Shown piece after piece: positions 1 through 12,489 of a stretch of 64,000 bases of DNA. The stretch is from Sclerodactyla briareus (Eukaryota; Echinodermata; Holothuroidea; Dendrochirotida; Sclerodactylidae): the NCBI GenBank assembly GCA_026419785.1, contig JAODTK010005922.1, positions 124,001 to 188,000 on the forward strand. The letters are read 5' to 3'. Made by a program: the position numbers and the translations under genes. The notes beneath the pieces are model-generated. The model ran no database searches and was not told where the DNA came from. It saw nothing but the letters and a program-made list of their open reading frames with translations. The first letter of the stretch is position 1, and every line of letters starts with the position of its first letter.

Positions 1-2444
1 CATTAGAGAATCAATCTTCGGAATGTTATCAGTGCAGTTGCCGACGAGGTTCTCCCATAGAAATCGCAAGTTGCCCTGTTACAACATTATGCTATTGAGT
101 TACGCAAATGTACTCTACATCATCATACCGTTCATTAAGGTATCTCAATACTTACATGATACACTGCTATAATTCCCAGCCCAAAATTGTTTCTTCGGTA
201 CGAAATTGCGTTGAATTCCCCAATCGGGGTAGGAAAAACCCAACAAACCAAAAACCTATCAACATACGTATTACTCTTCGGCAAAGACCGGAGATTTTTT
301 TTCGCTAGATCGAAATCCTGATTGCATTGGGCTGTGCAACATGAAAAAGTTATATTTTTATTTTCTGAAACTTCCAGTTCAGGTGTGACGACCCAATTGT
401 CCATTACAAAACACCTGGATATAACTTACTGCGTAATCGCTCTACCAAGCTGCAAACATATTTTGTCATCAGTTCACTAGCTGCGAGGATCAATGAGTGA
501 AAAATCCTTGATGGTTGACTCTTTTGGTTTAGAAAACTATCTTCTAGGAGTTTAGGAGCAATGCTCAATCATCGGTAGTTAAATCATCGCTACGTCACTT
601 CCTCAGAACTTAGCTGCAAATGCGTGTGTGGAAATAAACCTACTTGTGTATATCTGTGAGGTGACCATATCATGAATGGAAGATAACTGCATCGTATTAG
701 TGATGTAATATTCTGTGTCAATATTGTATTCATATACTAATAGATGGGGTAAATGTAGTCTTGAATGGCCGTACATCGAGACATGTAGGGATGTGGCTGT
801 CGTTTGTCATGTGCTCATATATAGCAACAAAACATGGGGGAAACAGGATCCTAGCCAATATTAATGGTGATGTACGAAGATATGGTTTGGAAAAAAAAGC
901 AGTACCATTTAATTTAACAGGTAAATGATTGTGCTTGTTAGAATGTGGGTATTAATACATGACCTGTTTTCATGAGGATTTGTGTACTTGTGTACCGCTA
1001 TGCTTGTAAGCACTATACTTCGAGATATCAAGTGCATGTAGAACTGTTCAATGTAGTGGGTGTAAGATCTAAGATCTGATTCTACTAATATACGTGAAGT
1101 TGTGAAGGCTGACCTAACGATGCATTGAATATGGTGCTGCAGATTCATGTAGCGTCAAAAACATGGTCATTGGAGGTATTGAGAGATTCACCTAGTGGAA
1201 TGGAGATATTATAACCAATTAAAATCAACTGTTTTCTGTCCCATCCTGTATGAGGATATTGCTCTGCATCCAGAGCAATCATAACCTCCTTGACACGCAT
1301 TTGGATTGATGGAAGGATACACATATGGACTAGTGGAGTGGAATGAGAGAAATAGCCGAGTACCATGGGCGTAAATCTGGTACTGCAGTCAAAGCCGGGT
1401 AATTGTTTTATTATTATATAGTTTATATTTTACAACCACCTGAGGCCCAGACTAAACACCGGGGAACGAGAAAGTTGTATAGAGGTAACGGGGCGAGAGG
1501 TAGCACTCCCATCACGGACATGTTGTGGACGTTGCTCCAAATAGGCCTCACATCGATTCAGTGTGATGTCGGTCACACCAAACTCATGGAGTCATCGTAT
1601 TAACATGACATTTTCACTGAACACTTGCTGGATAAAGGGCCCTACCTATACACGAGGTCCGGCAAGGGTGCAGACCTGGATACGACACCTAATTGACATT
1701 CTGCAAAACCTTCACCAGTACACGGTATACAATGCAACCTCTGCGGACCTCAAATGTGAAAGAGGTGCTATTGCACGCCGACAGCAACTGCATGTCACAG
1801 CAATCGGAGCAGCACTGTGATTCAAAAGAAAGAGTGTCGTACCCCCCCCCCCCCACACAATCACACACATCCACGCACCTCACAACACTACCCACCAACA
1901 GCCCCCACACCACCAACACCCGCACCCATAGCCTGCAGGAGTCAGTATGCACTCTCAGCAACGCGGTCTCTAAACTATGGTTGGGCTTGTAGGCAGATTG
2001 GAAACATCCTGAACATTATTTGACGTTGAGGCCTGGTTGCAACAACCTTACCCAAGAATTGCAAATCAGAAACTGGCCTAGAGTTATTCAGGACTTCAGG
2101 ATCAGCTTTGAGTTTCTTATATGGTATTTTTTTGAGCAATTCGGGAGCACCCCCTCACACTTGGATTAATTGATAAGTAAATGGGATGAGAGAGTCGGAG
2201 TGGGGTCCAGGCACACCATGACTAGGTCAATATCAGATGATTAATGATATCTATCACAGTTTTTGTGAACTCGGAAATTCTGGTGACATTGGTGGAACGT
2301 GTATGGGCTTTGGCACATAAACAGCAGTAAAATGGTCACGTATGGCAAGTTCCTGTGGTGAGTGGCACGTGGGAAGTAGATCATGTTTTTTTCTGGAGCA
2401 GGTCATTGAGAACGCTAAATAGTTTATTCTGTTCGTTTATTTCG
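1..2444. other. AT-rich intergenic DNA, no gene seen
   Basis: Open frames here are short and resemble no family I know, and I see no splice-flanked exon. The one distinctive part is the C/CA-rich tract listed separately. Nothing else in this stretch is annotatable by eye. Confidence 0.6.
1842..1927. repeat. C-run and CA-rich low-complexity tract
   Basis: A run of 13 C is followed by about 70 bases made almost only of C and A. It behaves as simple sequence. The peptides it encodes in both directions (Thr/His/Pro-rich or Val/Gly-rich) are artefacts of composition. Confidence 0.85.
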
Positions 2445-2790
2445 TGCTGACCGGAGTGGAATGGTAGTCGGTTTTCGCCGCATCGAACAGAGCGATCAAA
2501 TGTCGATGTTGTGCCCTGTACAACTGACAGTCGAGTTCGAATCTCGTACGGCGCCGTCTACATGCACTTTTCCGTTACTTTCTGGCTCTCATTGACAGGG
2601 ACTATCGGATTTCGCCCTGACAGTACGTGTTCTAGCAGAGGCACGCCTATCATGGCCACCCACCAGAGCTGATTCATGAAGTTGCACAACCTTCCGCATC
2701 ACGGATATCGACACTAGCGGAGTCGGAGGATGACAGCACGTCGGACACACATTGATCCATGTTCATGCGACTGATACTGCGGCCTGTAAG
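2445..2790 (+). repeat. Possible tRNA-derived SINE head (weak)
   Basis: A pol III B-box-like sequence GAGTTCGAATC at 2533-2543 lies in a small T-arm-like stem (CGAG, loop, CTCG). An A-box-like GGAGTGG lies near 2453. The A-to-B distance of about 80 bp is too long for a normal tRNA and no acceptor stem closes, so this is not a tRNA gene. It could be the tRNA-like head of an old SINE whose body runs downstream. No second copy was seen in the window, so it remains tentative. Confidence 0.3.
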
Positions 2791-3585
2791 TTGGGTTTGA
2801 AGGCGCCAGGTTTGTCCAGGTTGAGATGAGTTATGACTATACGATGTTTGCAAAAGCCTGAATGAATGTCTTACTCACCTAACCTGCCTGGATCACGAGA
2901 GATCAATAGATCAATTGCATGTCCGTGTTTTATGAGTGGGTTGCGAAACTGTTGGATGAGTCCAGTGGAAACCGAGAGTATCAGAGTGTTCGTCGGCGTG
3001 GATGTTTCATCTCCGGCCACGATGGATCAGACGATCAGTAGATAAAATCATTAAAATCTGTTTGAGCTTTGATACCAACATGGATGAACTCGAATGACTC
3101 AACTAAACAATATTAGTCACAATGATGACAGAGTGGTTCATCCTGAGGATATGGAATGTGAAACAGGAGATTAACAGGAGATTAAAAGTCATTCTCGAGC
3201 TTGCTGGAGGCTAATGGGGTTTACCTTAGCTCCAACATCTGCAATAACATCAAGTTCGTTGCCATTAACGAAGTCGACATAGTCAAAAACTTTATTTTGA
3301 ATTGAGTGAATTCAAAAACACGAATTTCAGTTGGATTCCACTGGCAACGTGCTCATAAACTAATTCGGATAAGATTACCAGCGGGTTCCCTTCGGGACTA
3401 CCCCATACTAGATGTCAGCTTGATTGGACGAAGCATCCTGAGCTCGCTGACCTGATCCCAAAACAGAAAGAATTGAGTACTTATTACGAAGACACCAATA
3501 CCAAGTTGGAGCTTGATCCATCTGATGAGTAGAAAAGAGTTGCCGCGTGAATCAGAATCCACCAACATAGCAAGTTCCACACATC
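2791..3585. other. Unassigned DNA upstream of the LINE
   Basis: No recognisable gene or repeat. It may contain decayed 5' sequence of the LINE that begins near 3590, but no motif supports that. Confidence 0.5.
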
Positions 3586-3589
3586 GCTA

Positions 3590-5775
3590 ATGTTCAACCC
3601 AAAAATATGCCCAACCCACACACCATCAATCAACGATTTCCATTATCAAGGAAAAGTACAACATGAGGCTGACCTACGGAACGTACTGCCACAATTTGAC
3701 ATCATTCATCGTCCTCGTCAGCAGAGGGAAGGGTTCAAGATAATTGATAGCCCTGTGGGTGATTACGCTCCTTTGCAATGAGAATTCAACCATTGCGGAA
3801 AAAATGGGCGACTTGTAACATATTTTTGGAGGAATCATCGCCTCTTCTCGAGAACTTCGCGACACATTCCAGTCATGTTGTCATAACTAGAGATTTCAAT
3901 ATCCACGTGGATGATCCGTCGGAAACGTACGTCGACTCAATTTTGGAGTTGCTCGATCCAACCGGATAACAGCAACATGTCTCTTTTCTGACTGGAATGC
4001 CTTTCGATCACATATCTGTTTCATGTGCACTCAACACATCGACCTCTCGACCTTTTGCTGTCAGAGTCGAGAGTGAATCACGCAATCGAATGCAATCGAC
4101 ATTGATAAGTTTAAGCGAGACATTGCTGCTCTGGGCCGCCGCTTTCCTTCCTCCGGCGAGAGTCCGACTTCGTTGAACGCTACGACATCGGGCTTCGATA
4201 TCTTCTCGACACACATGCACCTCTGGATCCTCGCACACGTAATCCTCCGCCACATGCACCGTGGTATAATGAGGAACTGCAACATATCAAGCAGGGAAAG
4301 AGGAACCTGAAGAGCATAATGTTGTCTGGGCTGACAGTTGACAGACACTTGTACTTCAATGAACGTGGCTCTATCGTACGTCTCTCATTTGTCCAAACGG
4401 AATTATCATCTCATTAACCGCATGTGCACCATCAGATTCTCACATTTTACTTGACCATGTTCCAGATGCATCACTTGCCGATGTAATCTGTTTTGCCTTG
4501 TTGTCCTCCTCAAAAATTCGCCAGATCCGTAATGACCTCGATAACATCATCCCATCGGATGTGCATGCGAAAGTGGAAGAAGCCTGTGGAGGCTATCCAG
4601 CTCATCTAAGTATGTTGATGCTGAACTACTACTGCGGAAGCTTATTGAGCTATCACCTTCATCATCCTGCTCCTTGGACCCGAATTCCACTGATATTCTA
4701 AAAACTGCTTAGACACATGCTCCCGCACATCACAAATATTGTCAATCATTTACTGTCAACTGGAACTACTTCGAGCCCTTCAAAATGTGCACAAGTCGTT
4801 CTTATCTGGAGGGACGAGAGGCTGGACCACAATGAACCCCAGAACCACCACCGATCTCAAACCTGAAATTCCATCTTCCATAGATCAAGCAGCTGCAGTC
4901 CAGATCAACGATTATCTTCAACGAGGGGGATTGCATGCTCCCATGAAATCTGCCTACCGTAAGCACCACACCACGGAGACTCAATGTTACGCAATCAGAA
5001 TTATCTTCTAAGAAGCTGTGCTGGTTTTATTGGATTTTCCGCGGCGTTCGACACCATCGATCACGATATCAAACTCGAACGACTTCACAGCCGCTACGGT
5101 ATTGTTTCAACGAATCATACCTGAGGAAACGCAGATATTCGGTGAGTGTCGAAGGGACCATGTCGACTCAACGTAACGTGGATGAATATGTAATGCAAGG
5201 CTCTGGTACTAGGACCATCCATCTTCGCACTGTACGTGGCTCCACTGGGGGATAGCATCTCTGCTCATGGTGTGGAAGTACATCTTTGACGCTGACGATA
5301 CCTAGCTTCATTTCACCTCGAGTCTTCAGATCGGGAGCATCCCATAACACGCCCAGAATCTTGCATACGCGACAACAAGGAGTACGCAATATAACCTTTT
5401 GTTCAACGACTCCATAACAGGAGTCGTCCACATTTCGTCGAATTTCTTGAAATGGCCTGCATTCCCTAGAATCGGGATTGAAGATTCTACAGTTGACATT
5501 GCAATTAAAGAGTCCCGGTGACAATGTTGACATTAACTTGGACATGAAGGAGCATGTAAAGAATATGTTGCTTCATGCGAGATCGGACGACTTGCTCAAT
5601 ATCTGGACCGCACATCTTCCGAACGGCTCGTCCATGCCTTGCCCATGCCTTCGTCACTTCTCGAATGGACTCCGGCAACAGTCTCCTGACGGTTTACCCT
5701 CCACCAAACTCCGCAAACTCCAGCTTATTCAGCATTCAACCGTTCGACACGTTACGCCTCCCCCCACCTAATCTT
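3590..5775 (+). mobile_element. L2/CR1-like LINE, degraded ORF2 (endonuclease + RT)
   Basis: Non-LTR retrotransposon ORF2 in pieces, forward strand. The APE endonuclease is shown by a block near 3690-3970 with RDFNIHVDDPS (the GDFN motif, G changed to R) followed by ELLDPTG. The linker carries WYNEELQ-like sequence near 4260. The RT palm shows DFSAAFDTIDHDI (motif A) at about 5034-5072, then GPSIFALYVAPLGDSIS near 5210-5265 and an ADDT (motif C) remnant near 5297. The C-terminal part (5520-5770) has DMKEHVKN and LPSTKLRKLQLIQ, which match the usual L2/CR1 'LPSTKLHKLQLIQNSAARL' region. Multiple frameshifts and stops, so it is dead. The 3' end fades into AT-rich sequence. Clade assignment is from remembered family motifs, not a search. 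Confidence 0.88.
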
Positions 5776-5880
5776 TGTTTCTGTCGTAAGAAGCTAATAA
5801 TAATAGATATATTCAGAGCAAGATTATATGATTATAAGATTATAAGCTATTATTCTTATTAATATTAATATATAATAAAT
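5776..5880. other. AT-rich spacer after the LINE
   Basis: Strongly AT-rich with TTAATATTAATATATAAT-like text. It may be the decayed 3' tail of the LINE. No gene. Confidence 0.5.
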
Positions 5881-6344
5881 AACTCAGTCTTGCAGACAGT
5901 CCTGTTTCGCTCTTTTAGAGCTCATCAGTGCCGCTCAGAGTGTGAATCGCGACTGAAGTGTACAACTACACAGGCGAAACCTGCCCAGTCCTACCTTCCA
6001 CAAGGACGCATTGTCTATGAATCCAAAGTGCACAAGCTCATAAGAGCGTGCGATGCGTAATACAATGCACTGCGTCCTGAAAATTCAAACTAACAAAACT
6101 ACACAATACAATGCGCCCGTCCGCCAACTAGAGTGCTCAACAAAACAAAGTATTACTTTGTCACGTGGCGAGGAGCGTAAAACTCAGTCTGCAGACAGTT
6201 CTGTTTCGCTCTTTTAGAGCTCATCAGTGCCGCTCAGAGTGTGAATCGCGACTGAAGTGTACAACTACACAGGCGCAACCTGCCCAGTCCTACCTTCCAC
6301 AAGGTTGCATCGTCCATGAATTCCATCAAGTGGGCCAGAAATTC

Positions 6345-6347
<3 letters not shown>
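5881..6347 (+). repeat. Tandem duplication, about 299-bp period, ending in (AAT)n
   Basis: About 140 bp beginning CAGTCTTGCAGACAGTCCTG at 5885 recurs almost unchanged at 6184. The first unit is full length (about 299 bp) and the second stops at the (AAT)n tract. A unit joined to a simple tail resembles the 3' end of a retroposed repeat. No RT or transposase motif is seen, so the class is unknown. Confidence 0.8.
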
Positions 6348-6423
<76 letters not shown>

Positions 6424-6424
6424 T
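6347..6424. repeat. (AAT)26 microsatellite
   Basis: Uninterrupted TAA/AAT trinucleotide tract of about 78 bp. It yields poly-Asn or poly-Ile readings, which are not genes. Similar tracts recur at 28574 and 58798. Confidence 0.97.
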
Positions 6425-6430
6425 ATAAAG

Positions 6431-6820
6431 GTGTCGTAGTGTTTTCGCCAGGTATACACTTGAAGTCCCTCATAGACACACGAAAAACATAACTAATCTT
6501 TTACATATGCAAGTTTTGATCCATTAGAGCCAACTGTACAATTGCAGAACTGTTCGAGAGTACCCTTCTGTTAGACATGAAAGCGACAAAAATCAACTGA
6601 ACTGAGTAGAAAAGAAAGACGGCGTAATAATGTGTCGGTATCTTTCTTTTCCGCCAGGTATATCACTGTGACATCAAATCTTTTATAGACACACGAAAAC
6701 CATAACTATTCGATCAAATCTACAGGTTGGTCCATATAACATTACAATTGCCAATTGTTAGTATATAGTCAGACAAAGCAAGAACCATAACTCTCATTAC
6801 AATGGAATGGTGAATGATTC
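6431..6820. repeat. Diverged tandem duplication, about 205 bp
   Basis: Two neighbouring units share GTGTCG...TTTTCGCCAGGTATA and TAGACACACGAAAA...CATAACTA (first unit from 6431, second from about 6632). Divergence is visible throughout, so the duplication is older than the one just upstream. No coding signal. Confidence 0.75.
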
Positions 6821-7246
6821 CATTTGCGTCATAATCTTTATATATACCTTCTCATATATGTTTCATAAAAAATATATACACCGTGCGGAATGTGGTAATC
6901 TTATGAACAAACTTCTCTCAAGCAAAACCTTCGACAGGTGCTTCATTCCCATTAATTAACCAATATCTCAGGGTAACTACTTACTGCTGTTTCACCATTT
7001 GTGGAAACGGTATGACATAATAAATTGGCACATGTTATATTTTCCAGCATTTTAGAGACAAGTCTCGCGATTGCTTGCCCAGAATGTCATGTTGTAATGC
7101 TGATCCGATTTGGTTGACTTATAGGATTCAAATACCCTCACCGCAATGTCCCTTGTGTCGCACTCCAGGAGCCCCACGTAACAGGAACACTTTTGGGCTT
7201 CTCTGTAATCGCCTCTTAATGTTGGGACTGAACATCAGTGTTGTAG

Positions 7247-7411
7247 TCGAGACCGTCACATCCGAGACGAGACCGAGCTCGAGACCAGAGGGTGTCGAGC
7301 ATGAGATCGAGACCAGAGGGTGTCGAGACCGAAGATCGGAGACCGAGGGACAGGGAGCACAACTTCGAGACCGAGGCCACAAGTCCGAGACGAGATCGAG
7401 ACCCGAGAGCG
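7247..7411. repeat. GAGACC/GAGACGAG low-complexity array
   Basis: Degenerate hexamer-based array of GAGACCGA and variants, with a higher-order phrase GAGACCAGAGGGTGTCGAG repeated twice. It is related to the array at 9371-9510, which has nearly the same phrase. The Arg/Ser/Glu-rich peptides read from it are artefacts. Confidence 0.85.
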
Positions 7412-9370
7412 AATGTATAAAATGTATAGCAAAACAATTCGAGCTCCGAACTGTATTGTAGGCCTATTACACCCACATGTTCTATTTTTGACACGACAGA
7501 AAACTCTGCTCATTGATACATTGCTTTTCTATGTATCACAATCGGAATAGGAACAGGTCTAACCAGGATCCTAAATAGGGGTAGTGCCATGGAACAGCAC
7601 ATGCCACGCCCCGCCCAACCTCAATTAAGGCCCCTCCCCCCCCCCCCCCTCCCCCCAGTTCGCCAAATTGGCCGGTAGAGCATGAACCAAAATGTACACC
7701 CCTCATCACATTTTAAAATAAATATCTAAATAGTTTGAGAAGACCCCGCCAGGATGCAGACGACCTCAATGTCATCAGCAATACTGAATATGGTACCGAT
7801 ACACAGTAACATTTGACAATGCAACTGCCATGGGTGAGTCCGCCTCTCACCTCTTCACTTGGTCTACCTCTTCTCTTGGCCTGGGAGCATTCTTTCTCCG
7901 CAGCCTTCATTCAAGCAAGCATTGCAGAATACTACGGCTCCTAAACCAGGAAATTATTTGATCATCTCTCTCAGTCCCTGTAATGCAATTAGATTATCAG
8001 ATTGTAACCCCCGCCCCCTCACCAACCACCACCCCAGGACACTCTGCTTTCCTATGTGGCCAGGTGGGGGCGCTATTGTGTCTCCATCCAATTAACGCCC
8101 CTACCTAAATTTACAAAAAAAACATGACCAATTAACAATTGGACCCTTCGAATGCATTACCATTAGCGTTTGTCCTATGATTGAATGACCAATTTCATAT
8201 ACCGGTACTGTAACGTTAGGTCTCACTGTAGCCCAAGGTGAAGTTCTGCCAAACTGTGATGAAACAAATGCACAAATGTGAATTCATCGTCGAACCGGCT
8301 AGGATTATACTTGTGGTAGTTATAAATTGACAAGTCATTTTAGGAGGTTCATTTCAACTAATCAAGTGCTAACAAATACCCCTTGGAAAACACTGCACCA
8401 CTGGGGCTAGGGCCTAGAACAGGTAGGCCCACTTCGTAGGTCTGAATTGCTATAACGTTCTTTAATAAGCCTTTATTGATGGACATAGGCATACCTACTT
8501 ATGACATAGTGCAATGAAGCATTCAATGTACATGTAAATAAGTGTACTGAGAACAACTCCTCATTCAGGGACTGTGAGAATAAATGTCCAGATCAACCTT
8601 TCGCGAAACTGGTACCAATGTTATAAAGGTCCAACCCATCTGGAGAATCGAAACAATTCATGTTCATGGTTCATATAAAGATGATTGATAGTCGTTTGGG
8701 TACTGCAGTAACTAACATATTTCGATACAATTACTGCCCCTCATCCCCAGTAAATTAGTGATTGAAATCACTAAATATTCCCTCTCCTTCTCTCCTAAGT
8801 ATATCTGATAGTCGTGCCAGTATACTTTACTTCTATCACAGTTTCGTATTGGGTAGCATACGTAACAGGGTTCCCATGTTTATAGGCCCGCGTTCCTTTT
8901 TAATCATTCATTCTTCATCATGGTCAGAGTTCAATATATTAGGATTGGATAAAAATTGGTTTTGAATAGGCTAACAATACGGCTTCGAAAATCGCGGAAG
9001 AACAGGGATACTTTTCAGGTTTGAACAGACACATAACAATTATTCGGAGCAATTTGATGGGCTAATGCCTAATAATACAGGCATTCATTCACCTACGATT
9101 GACCCAGTTACCAGGCTTCTGCCTCCTTGCCTACTGACTGTGAATACTGTTGTGTGACCATGAAGCTATTGTGACTGCCAACAAGTTGAAGCTAGCAACA
9201 ATACTGGGCCCTGGGTACTAAGCCCTGGGCTGTTCCCACATTGACCAAGAACTTGAAGGCCCACTCCACTTGCTGGTTCATAGCAAAGCTCAACAATAAA
9301 TTGCAAGATGATTTTTTGCTGAACTAGAAATTATTCCGAAGAAAAAAGACGACACCAATTATTTTTGCTG
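7412..9370. other. Intergenic DNA, no gene seen
   Basis: Contains a pyrimidine run at 7631-7656 (mostly C) and otherwise mixed sequence. No open frame resembles a known protein and no repeat family was recognised. Confidence 0.5.
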
Positions 9371-9510
9371 GTCTCGGAGCGAGACCGGAAGAATTTCCGA
9401 GACCAGAAGGGTTCGAGACCGAGACCGAGACCGAGACCACAGGTTGTCGAGACTGAGGCCGAGACCGAGACAGCAAAAAGCTCCGGGACCGAGACCGGTC
9501 TCGCGACACT
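9371..9510. repeat. Second GAGACC array
   Basis: Tandem GAGACC/GAGACCGA units starting with GGTCTCGGAGCGAGACC and ending with GAGACCGGTCTCGCGACA. Both ends therefore contain GGTCTC/GAGACC inverted copies, so the tract can fold back on itself. It shares the phrase GAGACCAGAAGGGTTCGAG with the array 2 kb upstream. Confidence 0.85.
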
Positions 9511-10263
9511 ACACCCTGATTATAGATTATTATTACCTATATACATGTGATTAAGAATAGTTTTATTCAGATACAGTTTTTACATACATAGGTATTCTCT
9601 ACTATAAGATGCAATGTTTCATATAGTTTGTATTCAGATACAAGTCGTACTGCGCCCCCCACAAAAAAAAAAAAAACTAGCTCAGTATTTTGCCAGTCTG
9701 GTGACAGACACTAACAATTTGAATATCCGAATATATGAAGATGATTCACCACCTGCTGATCACATCTTCTGCTATTCTCGTGCGTAGATAGCACCATTCA
9801 CAGAATGTTCAATGCTTACTTTGCAGCTTGATGCTTACCTTTATAGATAATAACAAAACTTTCCACTCGATATACTCTGACTGTTCAGTTATTATTATCA
9901 GTAACCATTACATACGAATAAGTTTTCCAACTTCTGTAAAATTTAGGCAGAAACGATTGAACATATCCGTTTTTGGAAATCAGAGCGAAGCAGTTGTTTT
10001 TGTGTTGTTGTGTTTCTTTTTTCAGTTCGCGACCATGTTTTGAACTCTGTTTCGTTCATCACTGCCAATATTACCTTTAATTGTACTTCCGGAATATTCC
10101 GGATTTATGGAATAACTGATGTTTTACTTCATATCACCTATTAACTGTTTCGCAGTTGGATTGATGAAGCAGCTGACCTATCCGTGCCCAGTGTACAACT
10201 TGCGAACGTCTTGGGGTAGCCAACACAGCTGTTACCAGCCTGTCTTTTTTCAGAAGGTTCCAC
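9511..10263. other. Sequence downstream of the GPCR, no gene seen
   Basis: AT-rich, with a 14-A run at 9663-9676. It should hold the 3' UTR of the minus-strand receptor if that gene is expressed, but I could not identify a convincing polyadenylation site. Confidence 0.4.
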
Positions 10264-11505
10264 TTAGCACTGATGATCAGCCAGTGGTGCTACTGCTACA
10301 CTCCGCTTTGCTTTATAACGTTTCAGTTTCGGTCTTCTCCATCTTGAGACCCAATCGAGGGCTATGTCGATATCCCATGCTCGTCTCTTCTTGGTTGCTC
10401 CTGTCAATTGCCTGTAAGTAACCAGCGCCGTTACTGTGTGGTTTCGGCGAACCGGGCACGCATGACTTTGGGACAAAGCGTCCTGGAAGGCCTTGCGATG
10501 CTTAGAGCTGAGAATGCTGTACACTATTGGATTGATGCCGGCATTGATGTACGACAGAACAGTCGTTATCTCATTTATATTTTTCCACACAGGAGAGAGA
10601 ATTGGAGCATTTGCAGGAAGCCTTTCACCAAGAAGCTGATTCCTTAGGCGAGAACAGCGTGAAAAATATAATCCCGTTGGCGACTAGCATCCAAGCGATT
10701 TGATTCCGTATTTCAGTGTGTCGGAGTCTTTTGCCCGTGAGGTGAGCCCTCTTGATTGCTTGGTTCAGTCCCGAAATAATGAAATGTGAAAGGCACAAAT
10801 TTGTTATTAGGAGAACCACAAACGGAATCGTTTGTACTGCGTCTGTATAAACACTCAGCCATACTTTATCATCGAAAGGTAAGCAAAGTGTCCACGTGTC
10901 CGAAGTGAACTCGTTGTACGGTGCCTCCGTCTGGCCATACTAGGTGATAACAACCAGCAGCAGAGACGGATGGGATAAAGGTGATTGACAGTAGAAAGGA
11001 GATTAACCAACAGCCAATGATAATGTTTCGATATGTATCGGCGCTTCTCTTCTTCTGGTACTTACAGACGGCGTAGAACCGCTCAATCGACACCAAAGTT
11101 ATGAACGCTAGTGACGCAAAGTAAGCAGTACTTCTAAGGAGCTGAAGAGAGAACATCCCAACGGACCGTACGCAGTATCGTCCGGGTCGATTGGAGAGTA
11201 CCTAAACCTCCAGAAGCGCTCCCCAGTAGCAACGATTAGGAAAAAGAGGTCTGCCACGGAAAGATGAAAGAGACACATATTGGTCGTTGTCTGCATATTC
11301 TGCGAGTATATGACGACGTAGATGAAAGCCAGATTGTTGATCGCCCCCAACGCGAAAACCGTCGGCATCACGAACCTTATCATGGCAAGTTGGAAGTTCG
11401 TGTACAGTAGGCTCTCTGCACCAGAGACGTCGAGAGTTATCGCCGTGCACACGTTGGAAAATGACGGGTCGGGTCTGAATAGGACACGTTATACAGATCA
11501 CCCAT
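10264..11505 (-). pseudogene. Class A neuropeptide-type GPCR, intronless, frame broken by indels
   Basis: Seven-transmembrane receptor. The likely start is the ATG at 11505-11503: its peptide MGDLYNVSYSDP has an N-glycosylation sequon and runs into TM1 (AINNLAFIYVVIYS). TM2 is NMCLFHLSVADLFFLIV (L-x-x-x-D core). TM3 ends in SIERFYAVCKYQ, the D/ERY box. TM4 is NIIIGCWLISFLLSITFIP. The second loop has CLPFDD, TM5 IPFVVLLITNLCLS, and TM6 ends FFTLFSP, with F in place of the usual toggle W. TM7 is SYINAGINPIVYSILSSKH (NPxxY), followed by a Ser/Lys/Arg tail. The span fits a one-exon receptor of about 410 residues. The frame changes about four times: near 11475, near 11150 (consistent with loss of one T beside the TM3 Cys), near 10935 and near 10645. 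No stop lies inside any in-frame block. Ligand unknown; TRH/GHS/FMRFamide-receptor-like by general look only. Confidence 0.85.
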
Positions 11506-12489
11506 TGCGCCGAATGGTGTGTGCTCTCGTGGTGCCGTGAAGTTGAAATCACATCGGGAGGAATCTGTGGCTTTCACCTGCAGAAGAAAAAGACAAAAAC
11601 TGCAGTTTAATTATCGACTATTCATCACCATATCATTTGTAATATGTATTTCGATATATAGAGCATGTAGCAAATTTGGTTGGTCGGTTGAATTCAAGCT
11701 ACTGCAGAACGGAATGTTGTATCTACAAATTCCGAAGTGTTTTGGGGGTGTGTGGGATAGAGACGTACAAGCAGGGGATATATTCCGTCACACATTCGAG
11801 ATAGCTGAACACACATCAGACTCGGCAGTCGACACATGTAAAGAAAATTTCATATAATCATGACTTTTGTTTAGTCTAGCAGTTTTCACAAAATCTGTAT
11901 TCTGATGCCGACAGCTTATTATATCATGTTACCAGGTTCCGTGTATCGAAGCAAATGCACCCGGGCAATACACAACTAGAATTACTAGTAGCAGTTAGGA
12001 AATTAGTCATCTGGTGCACGGTTGCATATTGAACCATATAAAAAAAGTCCTAATAACATGATACAATAGTACACAATTAGGAAAGATCCCAGTCTATTAC
12101 ACTGCTGTCTGAGAACTTTTCGACTTCAATGTACATTGGTAACTTTTCACGGTGGAGCTAATCTAGTCTGAAATGCGTTTTCAGTCGAAGGGGGTTTGCC
12201 AATACATTGTGTTTACCGAGTAATCCGGCGGAATACTGTGTAGTGTCAGCAGGCATTCAGCAGAAAACGATTCGATAACACAAAACAGTCGCATTTTGTT
12301 TCAGAGATCTTACAGGAATACATTGGTACTCGCACTTCTTTCCAGAGGGATATGAATCCTTTTTATTTTAGATATAGACATTAAATAAGCGTTTATTTGT
12401 TGCAATCCTCAATTGGCTATGTAAGCTCAGATATTCATGCCTCACTGAACGCTGCCAGACAATATATGAATGGGTGAAATTCCACTGCA
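11506..12489. other. Upstream of the GPCR, no gene seen
   Basis: No TATA box or CpG-rich promoter can be assigned with confidence for the minus-strand receptor. Open frames here lack any recognisable domain. Confidence 0.4.

Noticed and set aside
2533-2543. tRNA gene from the B-box-like sequence
   Set aside because: No acceptor stem, and the A-to-B distance is too long.
5168-5545. 125-codon minus-strand frame
   Set aside because: Antisense to the RT region of the forward LINE.
6165-6479. Poly-Asn and poly-Ile open frames
   Set aside because: Readings of the (AAT)n tract.
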